Notes under the pieces: generated by a model | Told to the model about the DNA's origin: nothing | What the model saw: only the letters and a program-made list of their open reading frames with translations | Database searches by the model: none | Assembly: GCA_937139155.1 (NCBI GenBank) | Contig: CAKZPI010000022.1 | Location: 1 to 64,000 of the forward strand | Reading direction: 5' to 3' | Length of the DNA stretch: 64,000 nucleotides | Source of the DNA: an uncultured Flavobacteriales bacterium | GTDB taxonomy: Bacteria; Bacteroidota; Bacteroidia; Flavobacteriales; JBLHRE01 | Position numbers and translations under genes: made by a program | In this document: one piece after another, positions 26,351 through 36,338 of the stretch | Position numbering within the stretch: position 1 is the stretch's first letter | How the letters are laid out: every line of letters begins with the position of its first letter

Positions 26351-28642
26351 ATGAAGAAATTACTCACCGGCTTCTTTTGCTTTTTCATCCTTAGCGGCTT
26401 TGCCCAAATTGGATCTTGGCAAGACCACCTTTCCCATATCCAAACCAAAGAGATAATTTACAACGGCGAAAATTATATCCTGGCCTCAGACAATGGACTC
26501 CTTATCTACGACCGGGTAACTGGAGAACTTGAAGTCCTATCCAAAATAAATGGCCTCAACGACGTAAAAGTAGAAGCCATTGCATATGCCCCAAACCAAA
26601 ACAGCCTATTGGTTGGATACCAAAATTCTAATATTGATCTAATTCGCGACAACCAAATCATTAACCTTCCTGACATTCTAAACTCTAGCCTGCTTGGAAA
26701 GAAAACCATCAACGACATTTATGTGCGTGGAGACCTTGCCTACATCGGCTGTGGATTTGGGATTGTTGTTCTAGACATCCCCCGCCAAGAAATCAAAGAG
26801 ACCTATTTCATTGGGCCGAATGCTACCCAAGTTAATGTTCGGGCCCTCACCACCACCTCTACCCAAATTATTGCCGCTACCGACCAAGGAATGTTCACTG
26901 CCGAATTATCCAATCCTAACCTAATCGATTTTAATGCTTGGACCCAGCACTCCGTGGGTGGAAAAGGAAGTTTTAACACCCTTACAACCCTTGATGATGT
27001 GGTTTATACCAACCTTGACGCCCCTGACTTTAACCAAGACACCGTATTTACTTACGATGGCAATGCATGGACAAGGTTTGGCAATTTTACCTGGTCCACC
27101 AATAAATTAAAAGCAATAAACGGTGAGCTCTATGCCTGCCATTATTCTTCCATGGTTCGATATAGAACCGATGGTGGGGTTGAGAAAATCTTGAACCAAA
27201 CCCCCTACCCAAGCTTCCGTCCACAAGATGTAGTGGTTGATGAGTTTGGCCATAACTGGATTGCCGATGAAGAAAACGCCCTGATTCACAACTGGTTTGG
27301 AATTAATTTTGAAAACATAAAACCCAATACACCCAGCAATTCCGGATCCTTTGGAGTGTCCGCACACGACGGTATTGTTAGCATCGCCGGTGGTTCCATC
27401 GACCTTTCCTGGAACAATGAATTCTCAACTTCAGGCGTCCATATCCTAAACCAAGGACAATGGAAAAGCTATCCATCCGAGCAGTTAGACGGGGCCAGAG
27501 ACATTATACGCACAAAAATAAACCCCAACTCGAAAAAAGTCTATGCAGCCTCCTGGAATCAAGGGCTGCTAGAACTCAATCCCCAAGGTCTTTTAGAAAG
27601 GTATGAGGATTCGAATTCAAGCCTACAAACCCGTCCCAATGATAACCTTAACTATGTGAGAATAGGAGGAATGGACTGGGACGAAGAAAATCGATTATGG
27701 GTATTGAATTCTGAAGTGAATGAACCCCTATCCGTACGTAAAACCGACGGAACCTGGCAAAGTTTTAGTCTTTCTCCGAAAGTAAGTGCTGACCAACTCA
27801 GCCAAGTACTTGTGGTTGACCACAATGGTTATAAATGGTTCACCCTTCGGAGGGAAGGAATTGTTGTGTTTAATGACAATGGAACCCTAAACAATACTGG
27901 GGATGACGAAATAAAACGTTTAACCCATATCGAAGGGAATGGAGGCCTTCCAACCGAAGAGGTTCTATGCATGGCAGAAGATCTCGATGGTGAAATGTGG
28001 GTGGGAACCTCAGAAGGAGTTGCCGTATTCTACAATACAGAATTCCTATTCGACCCGAACAATTCAAATTTTGATGCTCAGCCCATCCTGGTTCAATTGG
28101 ACGGGTCTGTGAACAAACTTCTTGACGAAGAACGTGTAACAGCCATTGCCATTGATGGTTCTAACCGGAAATGGTTTGGAACGGCCTCAGGGGGTGTGTT
28201 TTACTTCTCGGCTGACGGAACCCAAGAGATTTTCCATTTCACCAAAGAAAACAGCCCTTTAGTCTCCAATACCATCCTTGACATCGCCATTGATGGGGAA
28301 ACGGGAATCGTATATTTTGCCACTGATGCAGGATTAGTTTCTTACCTCTCCGCGGCCATTGCCCCAGAAGAAGAAATGACACAAGTTTATGCCTTCCCCA
28401 ACCCAGTAAGACCTGACCATGAGGGGCCAATTGCTATAACAGGCCTGGTGCGAGACGCAAATGTTAAGATTACCGACATCAATGGGCAGCTGGTTTATGA
28501 AACCACATCCGATGGTGGAAGAGCCATTTGGCCCGGTACCAACCTAAACGGAGAAGCCATTCACTCTGGGGTTTACCTAGTGTTTATTACCAATTTTGAT
28601 GGCTCTAAATCTCTGGTTACCAAAATAGCGGTTGTAAAATGA
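26351..28642 (+). CDS. porZ: PorZ-like type IX secretion surface protein (beta-propeller with T9SS sorting domain)
   Basis: Secreted surface protein of 763 aa. The signal peptide spans 1-18 (FILSGFAQ), followed by IGSWQDHLSH, the usual mature start of PorZ-like proteins. Two propeller-like regions show repeated units such as YILASDNGLLIYD, VDHNGYKWFTLRREGIVVFND and EDLDGEMWVGTSEGVAVF. The C-terminus is a type A sorting domain: AFPNPVRPDHEGPI, then VKITDINGQLVYE and GVYLVFITNFDGS. In Porphyromonas PorZ belongs to the attachment complex that joins T9SS cargo to anionic lipopolysaccharide. Adjacency to a recO-like gene supports the assignment. Two T9SS cargo genes lie elsewhere in the window. 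Confidence 0.85.
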   Translation: MKKLLTGFFCFFILSGFAQIGSWQDHLSHIQTKEIIYNGENYILASDNGLLIYDRVTGELEVLSKINGLNDVKVEAIAYAPNQNSLLVGYQNSNIDLIRDNQIINLPDILNSSLLGKKTINDIYVRGDLAYIGCGFGIVVLDIPRQEIKETYFIGPNATQVNVRALTTTSTQIIAATDQGMFTAELSNPNLIDFNAWTQHSVGGKGSFNTLTTLDDVVYTNLDAPDFNQDTVFTYDGNAWTRFGNFTWSTNKLKAINGELYACHYSSMVRYRTDGGVEKILNQTPYPSFRPQDVVVDEFGHNWIADEENALIHNWFGINFENIKPNTPSNSGSFGVSAHDGIVSIAGGSIDLSWNNEFSTSGVHILNQGQWKSYPSEQLDGARDIIRTKINPNSKKVYAASWNQGLLELNPQGLLERYEDSNSSLQTRPNDNLNYVRIGGMDWDEENRLWVLNSEVNEPLSVRKTDGTWQSFSLSPKVSADQLSQVLVVDHNGYKWFTLRREGIVVFNDNGTLNNTGDDEIKRLTHIEGNGGLPTEEVLCMAEDLDGEMWVGTSEGVAVFYNTEFLFDPNNSNFDAQPILVQLDGSVNKLLDEERVTAIAIDGSNRKWFGTASGGVFYFSADGTQEIFHFTKENSPLVSNTILDIAIDGETGIVYFATDAGLVSYLSAAIAPEEEMTQVYAFPNPVRPDHEGPIAITGLVRDANVKITDINGQLVYETTSDGGRAIWPGTNLNGEAIHSGVYLVFITNFDGSKSLVTKIAVVK

Positions 28643-28643
28643 T

Positions 28644-29330
28644 ATGGAAACCCAACGCCTGTTTTTCCTCCACAGCATTCCCCATAAGGAATACCAAAAA
28701 GTAATCCGTTTCTACGGACCTGACGGAGCCAAAACCTTTATCTCAAAAAACAGCAAAAAGGAATTACGTAAAATTTCGTCTACCCTTCGCCCTTGCGAGT
28801 CTTACGAGGTTTCTTTTCGAGAAAACTCTCAAAAGGATATTCAGTTTTTAACGAGTTTTGAATTACGGTCACCCCCCCAAGCCTTCCACCCACAACTCAT
28901 GGCCCAACGTAGCTTCCTAGCAGAAGTCTTCTACCGCATCCTTCGTGAATCCGGTGACCCGGCTGAACTCTACCAAGTCTTGGTTGAATGGGAAGACCAA
29001 ATAACCCTAAGGGGTTACTCTCCTGACGATCATGTTTTTATCCTCATTCAAATGATTCGGAAACTGGGCTACGGACCTGTATTTGATCAAGGTTTATACC
29101 CATATAAATATGGTTTATCCCCAGATTCAGAGCCAGACTTCGACCAAGAATCCTTGCAAAAAGCCCTCAACCTACATTTATCCCTTAGCTTTGGTGCAGT
29201 TTTTGCTACTAGTTTTCCGAAATATAACCGTGGGCATGCGATTCAAATCCTTCTCAACTATCTTCTCAAACATCACCCTTACTCCGCAGAAATTCGGTCG
29301 GCAGCTGTGCTTTACGATATTTTTCGTTAG
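28644..29330 (+). CDS. recO: RecO-like DNA repair protein (divergent)
   Basis: A 228-aa protein that fits RecO in layout. It has an N-terminal OB-like part (LFFLHSIPHKEYQKVIRFYG), a central helical part (MAQRSFLAEVFYRILRE, VLVEWEDQITLR) and a C-terminus LLNYLLKHHPYSAEIRSAAVLYDIF close to the Bacteroidota RecO ending. RecO loads RecA with RecR at gapped DNA. The zinc-finger cysteines of many RecOs are absent. Position directly after porZ (1-bp gap) supports the call, but similarity is weak. Its last 95 bp overlap the next gene in another frame. Confidence 0.72.
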   Translation: METQRLFFLHSIPHKEYQKVIRFYGPDGAKTFISKNSKKELRKISSTLRPCESYEVSFRENSQKDIQFLTSFELRSPPQAFHPQLMAQRSFLAEVFYRILRESGDPAELYQVLVEWEDQITLRGYSPDDHVFILIQMIRKLGYGPVFDQGLYPYKYGLSPDSEPDFDQESLQKALNLHLSLSFGAVFATSFPKYNRGHAIQILLNYLLKHHPYSAEIRSAAVLYDIFR

Positions 29331-31704
29331 CCTTTTATCTACAAACCTTTCCGCGCAAAACCTCATATTAAAAACCCCAGACGGTAATAAGCCGGTTGAG
29401 AATGCCAGCATTTTTAATTCCGATACAACCAAGGCTGTAGTTACCAATTCTAATGGAGAGGCACCATTGGACAAGTTTGCCCCCTTGGAGCCCATCATCA
29501 TTCAGCATCCTTCCTATTCAAGCATTTATACAACGAAAAAGTCATTGGCAGGACAAGGCTATGTTCAAAACATGAGTCAATCCTATCAAATGCTTAGCGA
29601 GGTAGTTATTGACGCAAAAGTGAGGTTAGATATTTCTACGGTTTCTGTACAAGCCCGTTCTGCCGTAAGCATTCCTGAAATTGAACGTCCTGATCATGTG
29701 AGTACCGCCGATTTAGCCGAGGAATTACCAGGTGTTTTCGTGCAAAAAAGCCAATATGGGGGGGGATCTCCGAACATTAGAGGCTTTGAAGCCAGCCGGG
29801 TTTTATTGGTTGTGGATGGAGTGCGGATGAACAATGCCATTTACCGTTCCGGACACTTACAAAACATCCTCACCGTGCCACCTACCCTTTTGGAGGGGAT
29901 GAGTGTTCAACTTGGCCCAAACTCCCTGTACTATGGCTCTGACGCTTTGGGAGGGGTCATTCACATGAAAACCTACGACCCCCTTCCTGGTCCGGAGCGA
30001 AGCAGCCAGGAGGTTGATATCGACTTCCGCACCAATGGAAATGTTCGAAACATAAGCTACCGAGGCATCGTTCAAAACGAGAAGTATGCATCCTTTACCG
30101 GAATCCACCTCATGGAGTCTCAATCCATCAAGGCAGGAGAAAATAGATTCCATGGCTATGAGGGCTGGTCAAAGCTTCCCGTTTTCATCAACCCTTATAA
30201 TTCATTTGACGACAGCGTTTACACCAATCCAGACCCAAACCTGCAAATTGGTACGGGGTATAGTCAAGTAGGCATCGTCAAGAAATTCCGCTTTAGCCGC
30301 GACAAAAAGCTCTACGGATTGAATTTTCAGTTCTCCACCTCAAGTGACATCCCTAGGTTCGATCGCTTGAACGATATTGAGTTCTCAGGAAACCCAAAAT
30401 TTGCCGTTTGGAATTATGGGCCACAAACCCGCACCCTCGCCTCCTTTGAGGTCATTGAATCTTTAGACTCTAGCTTTTTTGACCGGGTACGACAGCAGAT
30501 TAGCCACCAGTTTACCGAAGAGTCTCGAATCACTCGAAAATACCTTTCTTACGATGAAGAGCGAAGAACTGAACAGGTTCAAATGCTGGAATATACCCTC
30601 AGCGGTCAAAAAGATTATTCCAATACATTTAAGCTTATTTCTGGTTTTCAGTCTTGGTACAATTACGTGAATTCTTCAGCCCAGCTCAGATCCTACGACC
30701 CTTCCAATACCCTTAATTTCCAAGAAACATCTACCTCAACCCGATATCCTGACGGAGGCTCTAATTATTTAACCCTTGCGGCCTTCGCTGTGGTAGAAAA
30801 ATACTTCAACAATGCTTCAAAATTGAGCGCAGGGCTACGGTACAACCATCAGTTTCTATCAAGCCAATACGAAGAGAATTTTTTCAATCTTCCTGAAACC
30901 AAGTATTTCGGAAGCTTTGGGGCGCCCACAGCATCTCTGGGCTACACCTTGGGTGAAGGCAAAAGAACCAGCCATCATTTCACCCTTTCTACCGGTTTTC
31001 ATGCCCCAAACCTAGACGATGTAGCCAAGGTATTTGAGAAGGCCAACGAGGTAACCGTTCCGAATTTTGACCTGAAGCCTGAGTACGTTTTCAACCAAGA
31101 ATACCGAATTAGCCTAAATGGCTGGAGAGAATGGCTAGACTTCAACCTAGCCCTTTACCACACCCAAATTTTTCAAACCATTGTTAAGCGCCCTTATTCC
31201 CTGAACGGGGAAGACAGCTTAGATTACGATGGAGAAAGGCTCCCCATTGTGGCAAATACCAATTCTGGTCAAGCGAAATTGTTCGGGTTCAACCTCTGGA
31301 CCAATCTACGGGTTACTAAAAGTCTTTTAGTGAAGGCCTCGGTATCCAAAACCTGGGGTTACGAAACCAGTGGTGAGCCCTTAAGTCAAGTTCCGCCCCT
31401 CTTTAGCAGCCTCACAGCAGACTATGCTTACCGCGATTTCACATTTACCTTTTCCAGCCAGTACAACGGAAACAAGCCCCTGAGTCAATATGGTCCGGGG
31501 TCAACGGACAACCCCGATGAGGCCACCGTAGACGGAACCCCCTCTTTCGTCATTTTTAACGCTTTTGTTTCGGCTCCTTTAAATAAAGATTTATTCTTGA
31601 GATTGGGGGTTGAGAACATTAGCGATGCACATTACAAGCCCTTTGCGAGTGGTCTGGCTGGTCCGGGAAGGAATTTCACGGTAAGGATACAGGCGAGCTT
31701 TTAA
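29236..31704 (+). CDS. TonB-dependent receptor
   Basis: Outer membrane transporter of 822 aa from the ATG at 29236 (MRFKSFSTIFSNI). This start leaves a long n-region and a hydrophobic core (FTIFFVSLLSTNLSAQ) as signal peptide. The frame is open further upstream but that part lies within recO. After a short regulatory-like domain (about 42-105) comes a plug with ELPGVFVQKSQYGGGSPNIRGF and VLLVVDGVRMNNAIYRSG, then a barrel ending FTVRIQASF. The plug resembles siderophore, heme or vitamin receptors rather than SusC. It overlaps recO by 95 bp and the convergent DUF4837 gene by 4 bp. Confidence 0.9.
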   Translation: MRFKSFSTIFSNITLTPQKFGRQLCFTIFFVSLLSTNLSAQNLILKTPDGNKPVENASIFNSDTTKAVVTNSNGEAPLDKFAPLEPIIIQHPSYSSIYTTKKSLAGQGYVQNMSQSYQMLSEVVIDAKVRLDISTVSVQARSAVSIPEIERPDHVSTADLAEELPGVFVQKSQYGGGSPNIRGFEASRVLLVVDGVRMNNAIYRSGHLQNILTVPPTLLEGMSVQLGPNSLYYGSDALGGVIHMKTYDPLPGPERSSQEVDIDFRTNGNVRNISYRGIVQNEKYASFTGIHLMESQSIKAGENRFHGYEGWSKLPVFINPYNSFDDSVYTNPDPNLQIGTGYSQVGIVKKFRFSRDKKLYGLNFQFSTSSDIPRFDRLNDIEFSGNPKFAVWNYGPQTRTLASFEVIESLDSSFFDRVRQQISHQFTEESRITRKYLSYDEERRTEQVQMLEYTLSGQKDYSNTFKLISGFQSWYNYVNSSAQLRSYDPSNTLNFQETSTSTRYPDGGSNYLTLAAFAVVEKYFNNASKLSAGLRYNHQFLSSQYEENFFNLPETKYFGSFGAPTASLGYTLGEGKRTSHHFTLSTGFHAPNLDDVAKVFEKANEVTVPNFDLKPEYVFNQEYRISLNGWREWLDFNLALYHTQIFQTIVKRPYSLNGEDSLDYDGERLPIVANTNSGQAKLFGFNLWTNLRVTKSLLVKASVSKTWGYETSGEPLSQVPPLFSSLTADYAYRDFTFTFSSQYNGNKPLSQYGPGSTDNPDEATVDGTPSFVIFNAFVSAPLNKDLFLRLGVENISDAHYKPFASGLAGPGRNFTVRIQASF

Positions 31705-32684
31705 CGCAGCTCTAAACCGCTTAAAATGGCCTCTAATTGCATGCTTAGGTTGCGCTTGTCCATTTCTGGGGCGTAACTAAATCCATCGATGAAAATGATT
31801 TCACCTTTTTCTTCATTGTGCACAGCAAGACTGAGGAATGGGCCTCCCATAAAATCACCTTCCATTTTCCACAGCCCCTTAATTTTCAGTCCGTACATTT
31901 CATCTACCACGTAGTTTTCCACTTCCGTGGGATATCTATACTCGGTAACCATATAAGACCCATCTACCTCTCCTTTTACCTGCTCTTTGGTAAGGCTATC
32001 GCGTAAAGCAAGAATTCTAGATGGACGCATTTGAAGATCTGACCGAAACTTTTGCTTAAAAACAAGAATTCCTTGGGTTCCTTTTGGAAGCTCTCTGCGC
32101 AACCAAAGGAAATTCTCATCGGTTATTACCGGGGTAAAGTCTTTCGGAATGGGTATGTACATTCCCATCTCCTTTAATTTCTTGTTCAAGCCAACATCCA
32201 CCAGCTTTTTATATCCAGCACGCATTCTACTTAACTCAGACTCATACAAATGTCTGAGCACTTCCTGCCCTTCTTTCTGCATGAGCTTTACAAAGTCATC
32301 TTGGTTTTTGGCTTGAATCAAAACCACTTCCTGACCCCGGGCATAGGCTTCCTTTTTAAATCGAATATAATTTGAGTCTCCCGCTTCAATAACCACGAGG
32401 TTTCTATGGGTTCTAAAAATCTTAGAAAACGCAGAAGGTTTGATAGGGATGACCTGAAAATAGGGCTCGTCTTGCGGTAAACCAGGCATGCTTTTTTCAA
32501 AAACAGAAGAGAGTGCAGTGCCCGCCGGACCCGTTTTCCAGCTTTCCTCAACCACTACCAAAAGCTCAGATATTCGTCCGGTTGCCTTGGGTAAAATTAG
32601 TCCAGATCTAGACCCGCCTCCCTCTTGACCCGAATTGCAAGCCATGCAGGTAATCAAGGTCAATACGGAAAGGAGTCTTAGCAT
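31701..32684 (-). CDS. DUF4837 family lipoprotein
   Basis: Predicted lipoprotein of 327 aa with a signal ending LITCMACNSG. The mature part has the family pattern: KATGRISELLVVVEESWKTG, then PFFQVIPIKP-like text (here EPYFQVIPIKPSAFSKIF) and a C-terminal section GGPFLSLAVHNEEKGEIIFIDGF. DUF4837 is widespread in Bacteroidota with no known function. It is the last gene of a leftward run, immediately after gatA with no gap. Confidence 0.87.
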   Translation of the reverse strand: MLRLLSVLTLITCMACNSGQEGGGSRSGLILPKATGRISELLVVVEESWKTGPAGTALSSVFEKSMPGLPQDEPYFQVIPIKPSAFSKIFRTHRNLVVIEAGDSNYIRFKKEAYARGQEVVLIQAKNQDDFVKLMQKEGQEVLRHLYESELSRMRAGYKKLVDVGLNKKLKEMGMYIPIPKDFTPVITDENFLWLRRELPKGTQGILVFKQKFRSDLQMRPSRILALRDSLTKEQVKGEVDGSYMVTEYRYPTEVENYVVDEMYGLKIKGLWKMEGDFMGGPFLSLAVHNEEKGEIIFIDGFSYAPEMDKRNLSMQLEAILSGLELR

Positions 32685-34109
32685 TTAATCGTTGATTGAA
32701 TTCATCAGGTGAGCCGCCTTGAACATCCCTTGTTCATCAAAAACCGGACTCATAATTTGCACCCCAAAAGGCATGCCATTTGAGTGATTTCCTAGAGGGA
32801 TGCTGATGGCCGGGTTTCCGGCAAGGTTTGCGTGAACTGTAAATATATCTTCAAGATACATCACCGTTACATCCTTAGCATGCTCCTCATCTCCAATTTT
32901 AAACGCCGTTTTTGGCGTGGAAGGGGTTAGAATGAAATCGTAATTCTTGAAAATCTCTTGAGTTCTGTCTTTAATCAGCCTACGAACTTTTTGTCCTCTT
33001 GAATAATAGGCATCGTAATACCCAGAAGAAAGCACAAAGGTTCCGAGCATAATTCTACGCTTCACCTCCGGACCAAAGCCTTCAGACCGGGATTTTATGT
33101 AGGTAGACTCTAGGTCCGAAGATTGATCCGACCTATACCCAAAATGCACTCCGTCATACCGGGCTAAATTTGAAGAAGCCTCAGCGGTGGTAAGCACGTA
33201 ATAGGTTGGAACCATATAATCCAGGTAGGGAAAGCTAACTTCCTCAACCACATGACCAAGGTCTTTTAATTTTTGAATTTGCTCAAGCATGAAGGTCTTG
33301 ATTTCAGGATCCAGCCCTTCACTCTCAAGGTATTCTTTCAGGTAGGCAATTCGTTTGGGCTTTTCTTCGCTTTCGCGGAAATTTCCATAGCCCCTTACCT
33401 CTGTATGGCTTGACGTATTGTCTTTTTCATCCTTACCTGCCATAACTTCTAAGCAAATAGCGGCATCGTCAAGGTTATTGGCCAAAGGACCAATTTGATC
33501 AAAGGATGAACCGTAGGCAATTAGACCTGAACGAGACACCCGGCCGTAGGTAGGTTTCACCCCAACCACCCCGCAAAAAGAAGCAGGTTGGCGAATGGAG
33601 CCCCCAGTGTCTGAGCCTAAAGCCACATGGCATAAACCAGCAGCTACGGCCGCTGCAGAGCCCCCGGAGGAACCGCCTGGAACCCGACTTGGGTCGTGCG
33701 GGTTTTGAACCTCTCCGTAAGCTGAGTTTTCATTGCTCGAACCCATGGCAAATTCATCGCAATTGGTCCGTCCAATAATAATGGCTCCTTCGGCTTCAAG
33801 CCTTTCTACAGCGGTAGCCGAAAACAAAGATTCAAAGCCTTCTAGAATTTTAGAAGAAGCCGAAACCCTTTCGCCCTTGAGGCAAATATTATCCTTGATG
33901 GCAATAACCATCCCAGAGAGCTTACCAAATTCACCCTTACGGACTTTGGCATCTTCTTCAGCAGCTCTTCTTCGAGCCCTTTCTTCAAAAATTTCCAAAA
34001 AGCAATTCAGGTCCGCCCTAGATTCAATTTGGCGCAGACATCTTTCTACCATGTCAGAACAAGTGGATTCACCCGATTCTAACCTGGCTCTGAACTCACG
34101 GTAGGTCAT
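32685..34109 (-). CDS. gatA: Asp-tRNA(Asn)/Glu-tRNA(Gln) amidotransferase subunit A
   Basis: Glutaminase subunit of GatCAB, releasing ammonia to amidate mischarged tRNA, 474 aa. The amidase-signature triad is present: K72 in IAIKDN, S147 in PGGSSGGS and nucleophile S170 in SDTGGS. gatB and gatC are not in the window, as usual in genomes where the subunits are dispersed. It is 3 bp downstream of tatA and probably cotranscribed with it. Confidence 0.96.
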   Translation of the reverse strand: MTYREFRARLESGESTCSDMVERCLRQIESRADLNCFLEIFEERARRRAAEEDAKVRKGEFGKLSGMVIAIKDNICLKGERVSASSKILEGFESLFSATAVERLEAEGAIIIGRTNCDEFAMGSSNENSAYGEVQNPHDPSRVPGGSSGGSAAAVAAGLCHVALGSDTGGSIRQPASFCGVVGVKPTYGRVSRSGLIAYGSSFDQIGPLANNLDDAAICLEVMAGKDEKDNTSSHTEVRGYGNFRESEEKPKRIAYLKEYLESEGLDPEIKTFMLEQIQKLKDLGHVVEEVSFPYLDYMVPTYYVLTTAEASSNLARYDGVHFGYRSDQSSDLESTYIKSRSEGFGPEVKRRIMLGTFVLSSGYYDAYYSRGQKVRRLIKDRTQEIFKNYDFILTPSTPKTAFKIGDEEHAKDVTVMYLEDIFTVHANLAGNPAISIPLGNHSNGMPFGVQIMSPVFDEQGMFKAAHLMNSIND

Positions 34110-34112
34110 GGA

Positions 34113-34292
34113 TTATTTTTTCTCGTCGATGGATTTATCAGAATCTTCGCCCTTGGTAGCGTCTTTGAATTCTTTAATTCCACTACCCAAGCCACGCATT
34201 AGTTCCGGAATTTTTCTTCCACCGAAAAGCAGTAATAGGGCCACTATGATAAGCACCCATTCGTATCCTCCTAAGAAAAGCAATGTATTCAT
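34113..34292 (-). CDS. tatA: Sec-independent translocase subunit TatA
   Basis: Small pore-forming subunit of the twin-arginine export system, 59 aa from the internal ATG ([13 protein letters not shown]). An upstream alternative would add 19 residues overlapping the EnvC-like gene and is unlikely. One transmembrane helix ([12 protein letters not shown]) is followed by the hinge [16 protein letters not shown], an amphipathic helix and a charged tail. The cargo proteins and TatC are elsewhere. Confidence 0.93.
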   Translation of the reverse strand: MNTLLFLGGYEWVLIIVALLLLFGGRKIPELMRGLGSGIKEFKDATKGEDSDKSIDEKK

Positions 34293-34310
34293 CCTAGTAA
34301 TTTTCTGCTG

Positions 34311-34345
34311 CAAAGGTAACCAAATGTTTAGCGTCAACGGTACAA
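34311..34345 (-). promoter_or_regulatory. possible promoter of tatA-gatA
   Basis: On the minus strand TACCTTTG (34311-34318) matches TAnnTTTG 18 bp before the tatA ATG, and a TTG sits 24 bp further upstream (34343-34345), within the end of the EnvC-like gene. It could give tatA-gatA its own promoter inside the longer run. Confidence 0.4.
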
Positions 34346-35536
34346 CCAAGACTCCGGATTTAGCTTATCCGTGTTTTTCCAGATTTGAAACTCTAAAACG
34401 GTTTCTCCATTGTTGTTATCTGTATGGATTAAGCCCAGCTTTTGCTTGGTATCCACCTTTTGACCGCGGGTTACATACACCTCATCCAGATTGGAATAAA
34501 CGGTCAAATAATTCCCGTGAATTAAGATTACCGCCTTGTGGTTGCCCGGAATGACCAATATGCTGTTCACCGTGCCCTCAAAGGCCGCTCTAGCCACAGC
34601 TCCTTTTTCCGTTAAAATCTTTACCCCATTGTTGTTCACTCGAATGGAGGGGTAAACGGGGTGGGGCTGAGCTCCGAACTTACTCACAATTACTCCTCTT
34701 TCCACAGGCCAAGGTAGTTTTCCTTGGTTGGATGTGAAGCTATTTCCAAGGGCTATGCTTTCTGGGGTACGGGCTAGGTCTGAACTTGTACCTGAGTTGG
34801 TGTTCTCAGCCTTTAGTCGCGCCAATTCTGCCTCAATCGCCTTTTCTATTTCTTTTTGAAGCTCTCGAGCCGCTTTTTCCTTTTCCTTAATTTCAGCCCT
34901 TAAGCTAGATTCTTGCCGCTGTAGCTTCCGAACCATGCTGTTCTTATTCTGAATCTCACCCCTAAGCTTTTCTTGCTCCTCTTTCTTTTCCTCAATCAAG
35001 GCCTCTTTCTCAGCAACCTCTTGCTCTATGAGGTTTACGGTGTTTTTAATTTCTTCCTGAGCGCTTTTCAATTCAGCAACCTTCGCTTTTCTATGCCTAG
35101 AAAGGTCTTGCATATATCTTAGTCTTCTATAAGCCTGGTTGAAATCTTGGGCCGAAAGCAAAAACATGAGCCGGCTGGTTTTGCTCTTTGACCGATAAGA
35201 CTGTCGAATGAGTTCCGCATATTCTTCCTTATGGTCCTCAATTTTAGCCTCGAGGGAATCTATTTTCCGCTCATTCACCCCCTTAGACTCCTGCAGGTAG
35301 TCTATTTCAGCCGTCATGGTGGTTAGAAGCTTTTTGCGGGCTTCAATGGCCCGGTTAAGAGCTCTTAGTTGATTGGCCGTTAATTCGCGGTTTGAGGCCG
35401 TTTTTTTCAGCATTTCATTGGCCCGAGAAATTTCCTTCTGTAGGGCATTGCGCTCTTTCTGAAGTTGGGCCTTTTTGTTTTGACCAAAACTTGAAAGTGA
35501 AAGGCATAGCAAAAGAAGGAAACTACATAGGCGCAT
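34334..35536 (-). CDS. EnvC-like murein hydrolase activator (degenerate M23/LytM)
   Basis: Exported protein of 400 aa. The signal peptide (1-18, LSLSSFGQ) is followed by two long coiled-coil segments (about 20-120 and 150-245) and a C-terminal LytM/M23 fold (about 275-400). The zinc ligands of active M23 peptidases are not seen: the HxxxD position reads NNNGVKI, the YAHL position reads YSNLDEV, and HLHFE is replaced by TVLEFQI. That matches EnvC, which activates cell-division amidases rather than cutting peptidoglycan itself. It overlaps the DUF4292 gene by 14 bp. Confidence 0.9.
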   Translation of the reverse strand: MRLCSFLLLLCLSLSSFGQNKKAQLQKERNALQKEISRANEMLKKTASNRELTANQLRALNRAIEARKKLLTTMTAEIDYLQESKGVNERKIDSLEAKIEDHKEEYAELIRQSYRSKSKTSRLMFLLSAQDFNQAYRRLRYMQDLSRHRKAKVAELKSAQEEIKNTVNLIEQEVAEKEALIEEKKEEQEKLRGEIQNKNSMVRKLQRQESSLRAEIKEKEKAARELQKEIEKAIEAELARLKAENTNSGTSSDLARTPESIALGNSFTSNQGKLPWPVERGVIVSKFGAQPHPVYPSIRVNNNGVKILTEKGAVARAAFEGTVNSILVIPGNHKAVILIHGNYLTVYSNLDEVYVTRGQKVDTKQKLGLIHTDNNNGETVLEFQIWKNTDKLNPESWLYR

Positions 35537-36338
35537 AGGAAGAAGGTATTCTAATGTTCATTGACTTCCGATTCTCTAAATCTAGTTTCTGCAAGGTAAA
35601 CCAAAGTTTGGCTTTTTCCTTGCCTTGAAGATTTACTTCAAAGGTTTCCGGAATGGCCCCCTTCGAAACATCCTCTTCATAACCCGTGTACACTACCTCC
35701 ACAAACCGTTCTTTTCCCTTTCTTGAGTATTGGGTTAAAAGTCGTTGATTCAAAGCGTCTAAGCCAAAAGCGGTTAGGTTCTCTTCCTCAGAGCCAGGTT
35801 TTACTGCTTCCAAGAACTCCTCCCGTTCTAAATTACTGAGGGTCCACCGGCCCAAGCTGTCAAAGAATAAATGGGGGAGGTCGGTTGAATAAAAATTAGC
35901 CGGACGGGCCTCAAACAGGTCTTGAACCAGATAAAAATCAAGAGGAATGCCTAGTCTGGCCCCTAATTCTTGGCTTCTACCCTTGTAATAAGTTCGATTC
36001 AGTTTGTTTAAGAAAATCACAGAGTCGGGGGTCATATAAAGTCGGGCCACTTCAATGCCAAAACCGGGTGAAACAGAAAGCCATATTGCCTTATCATGGG
36101 CCAAACGAAGAGTAATCCTTCCATTCTGACTGAATTTTTCAGACTCCAGTTTGATCTGGTACTTAGCCTCCATCCACGGAATGGTATCTGGCATGCTCTC
36201 AAGCATGGAATAAGCCGTTCTTTGGTTCACTTGCTTTCCGTTGGGTCCGGTTTCATCTGCTTTTCTAAACAAACTACAGGAAGCCAAGAAAAAGCCAGTA
36301 AGGCCAATGACTAGATGGGTAAACTTAAAGCTTTTCAT
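35523..36338 (-). CDS. DUF4292 family lipoprotein
   Basis: Predicted lipoprotein of 271 aa with a signal ending LTGFFLASCSLF. The body fits DUF4292: YQIKLESEKFSQNGRITLRLAHDKAIWLSVSP, then GIEVARLYMTPDSVIFLNKL. The pattern recalls LolA/LolB-type lipoprotein-carrying folds, which is inference only. It overlaps its upstream (TPR) and downstream (EnvC-like) neighbours by 14 bp each, so the three are probably translated together and may serve the envelope. Confidence 0.87.
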   Translation of the reverse strand: MKSFKFTHLVIGLTGFFLASCSLFRKADETGPNGKQVNQRTAYSMLESMPDTIPWMEAKYQIKLESEKFSQNGRITLRLAHDKAIWLSVSPGFGIEVARLYMTPDSVIFLNKLNRTYYKGRSQELGARLGIPLDFYLVQDLFEARPANFYSTDLPHLFFDSLGRWTLSNLEREEFLEAVKPGSEEENLTAFGLDALNQRLLTQYSRKGKERFVEVVYTGYEEDVSKGAIPETFEVNLQGKEKAKLWFTLQKLDLENRKSMNIRIPSSYAPM

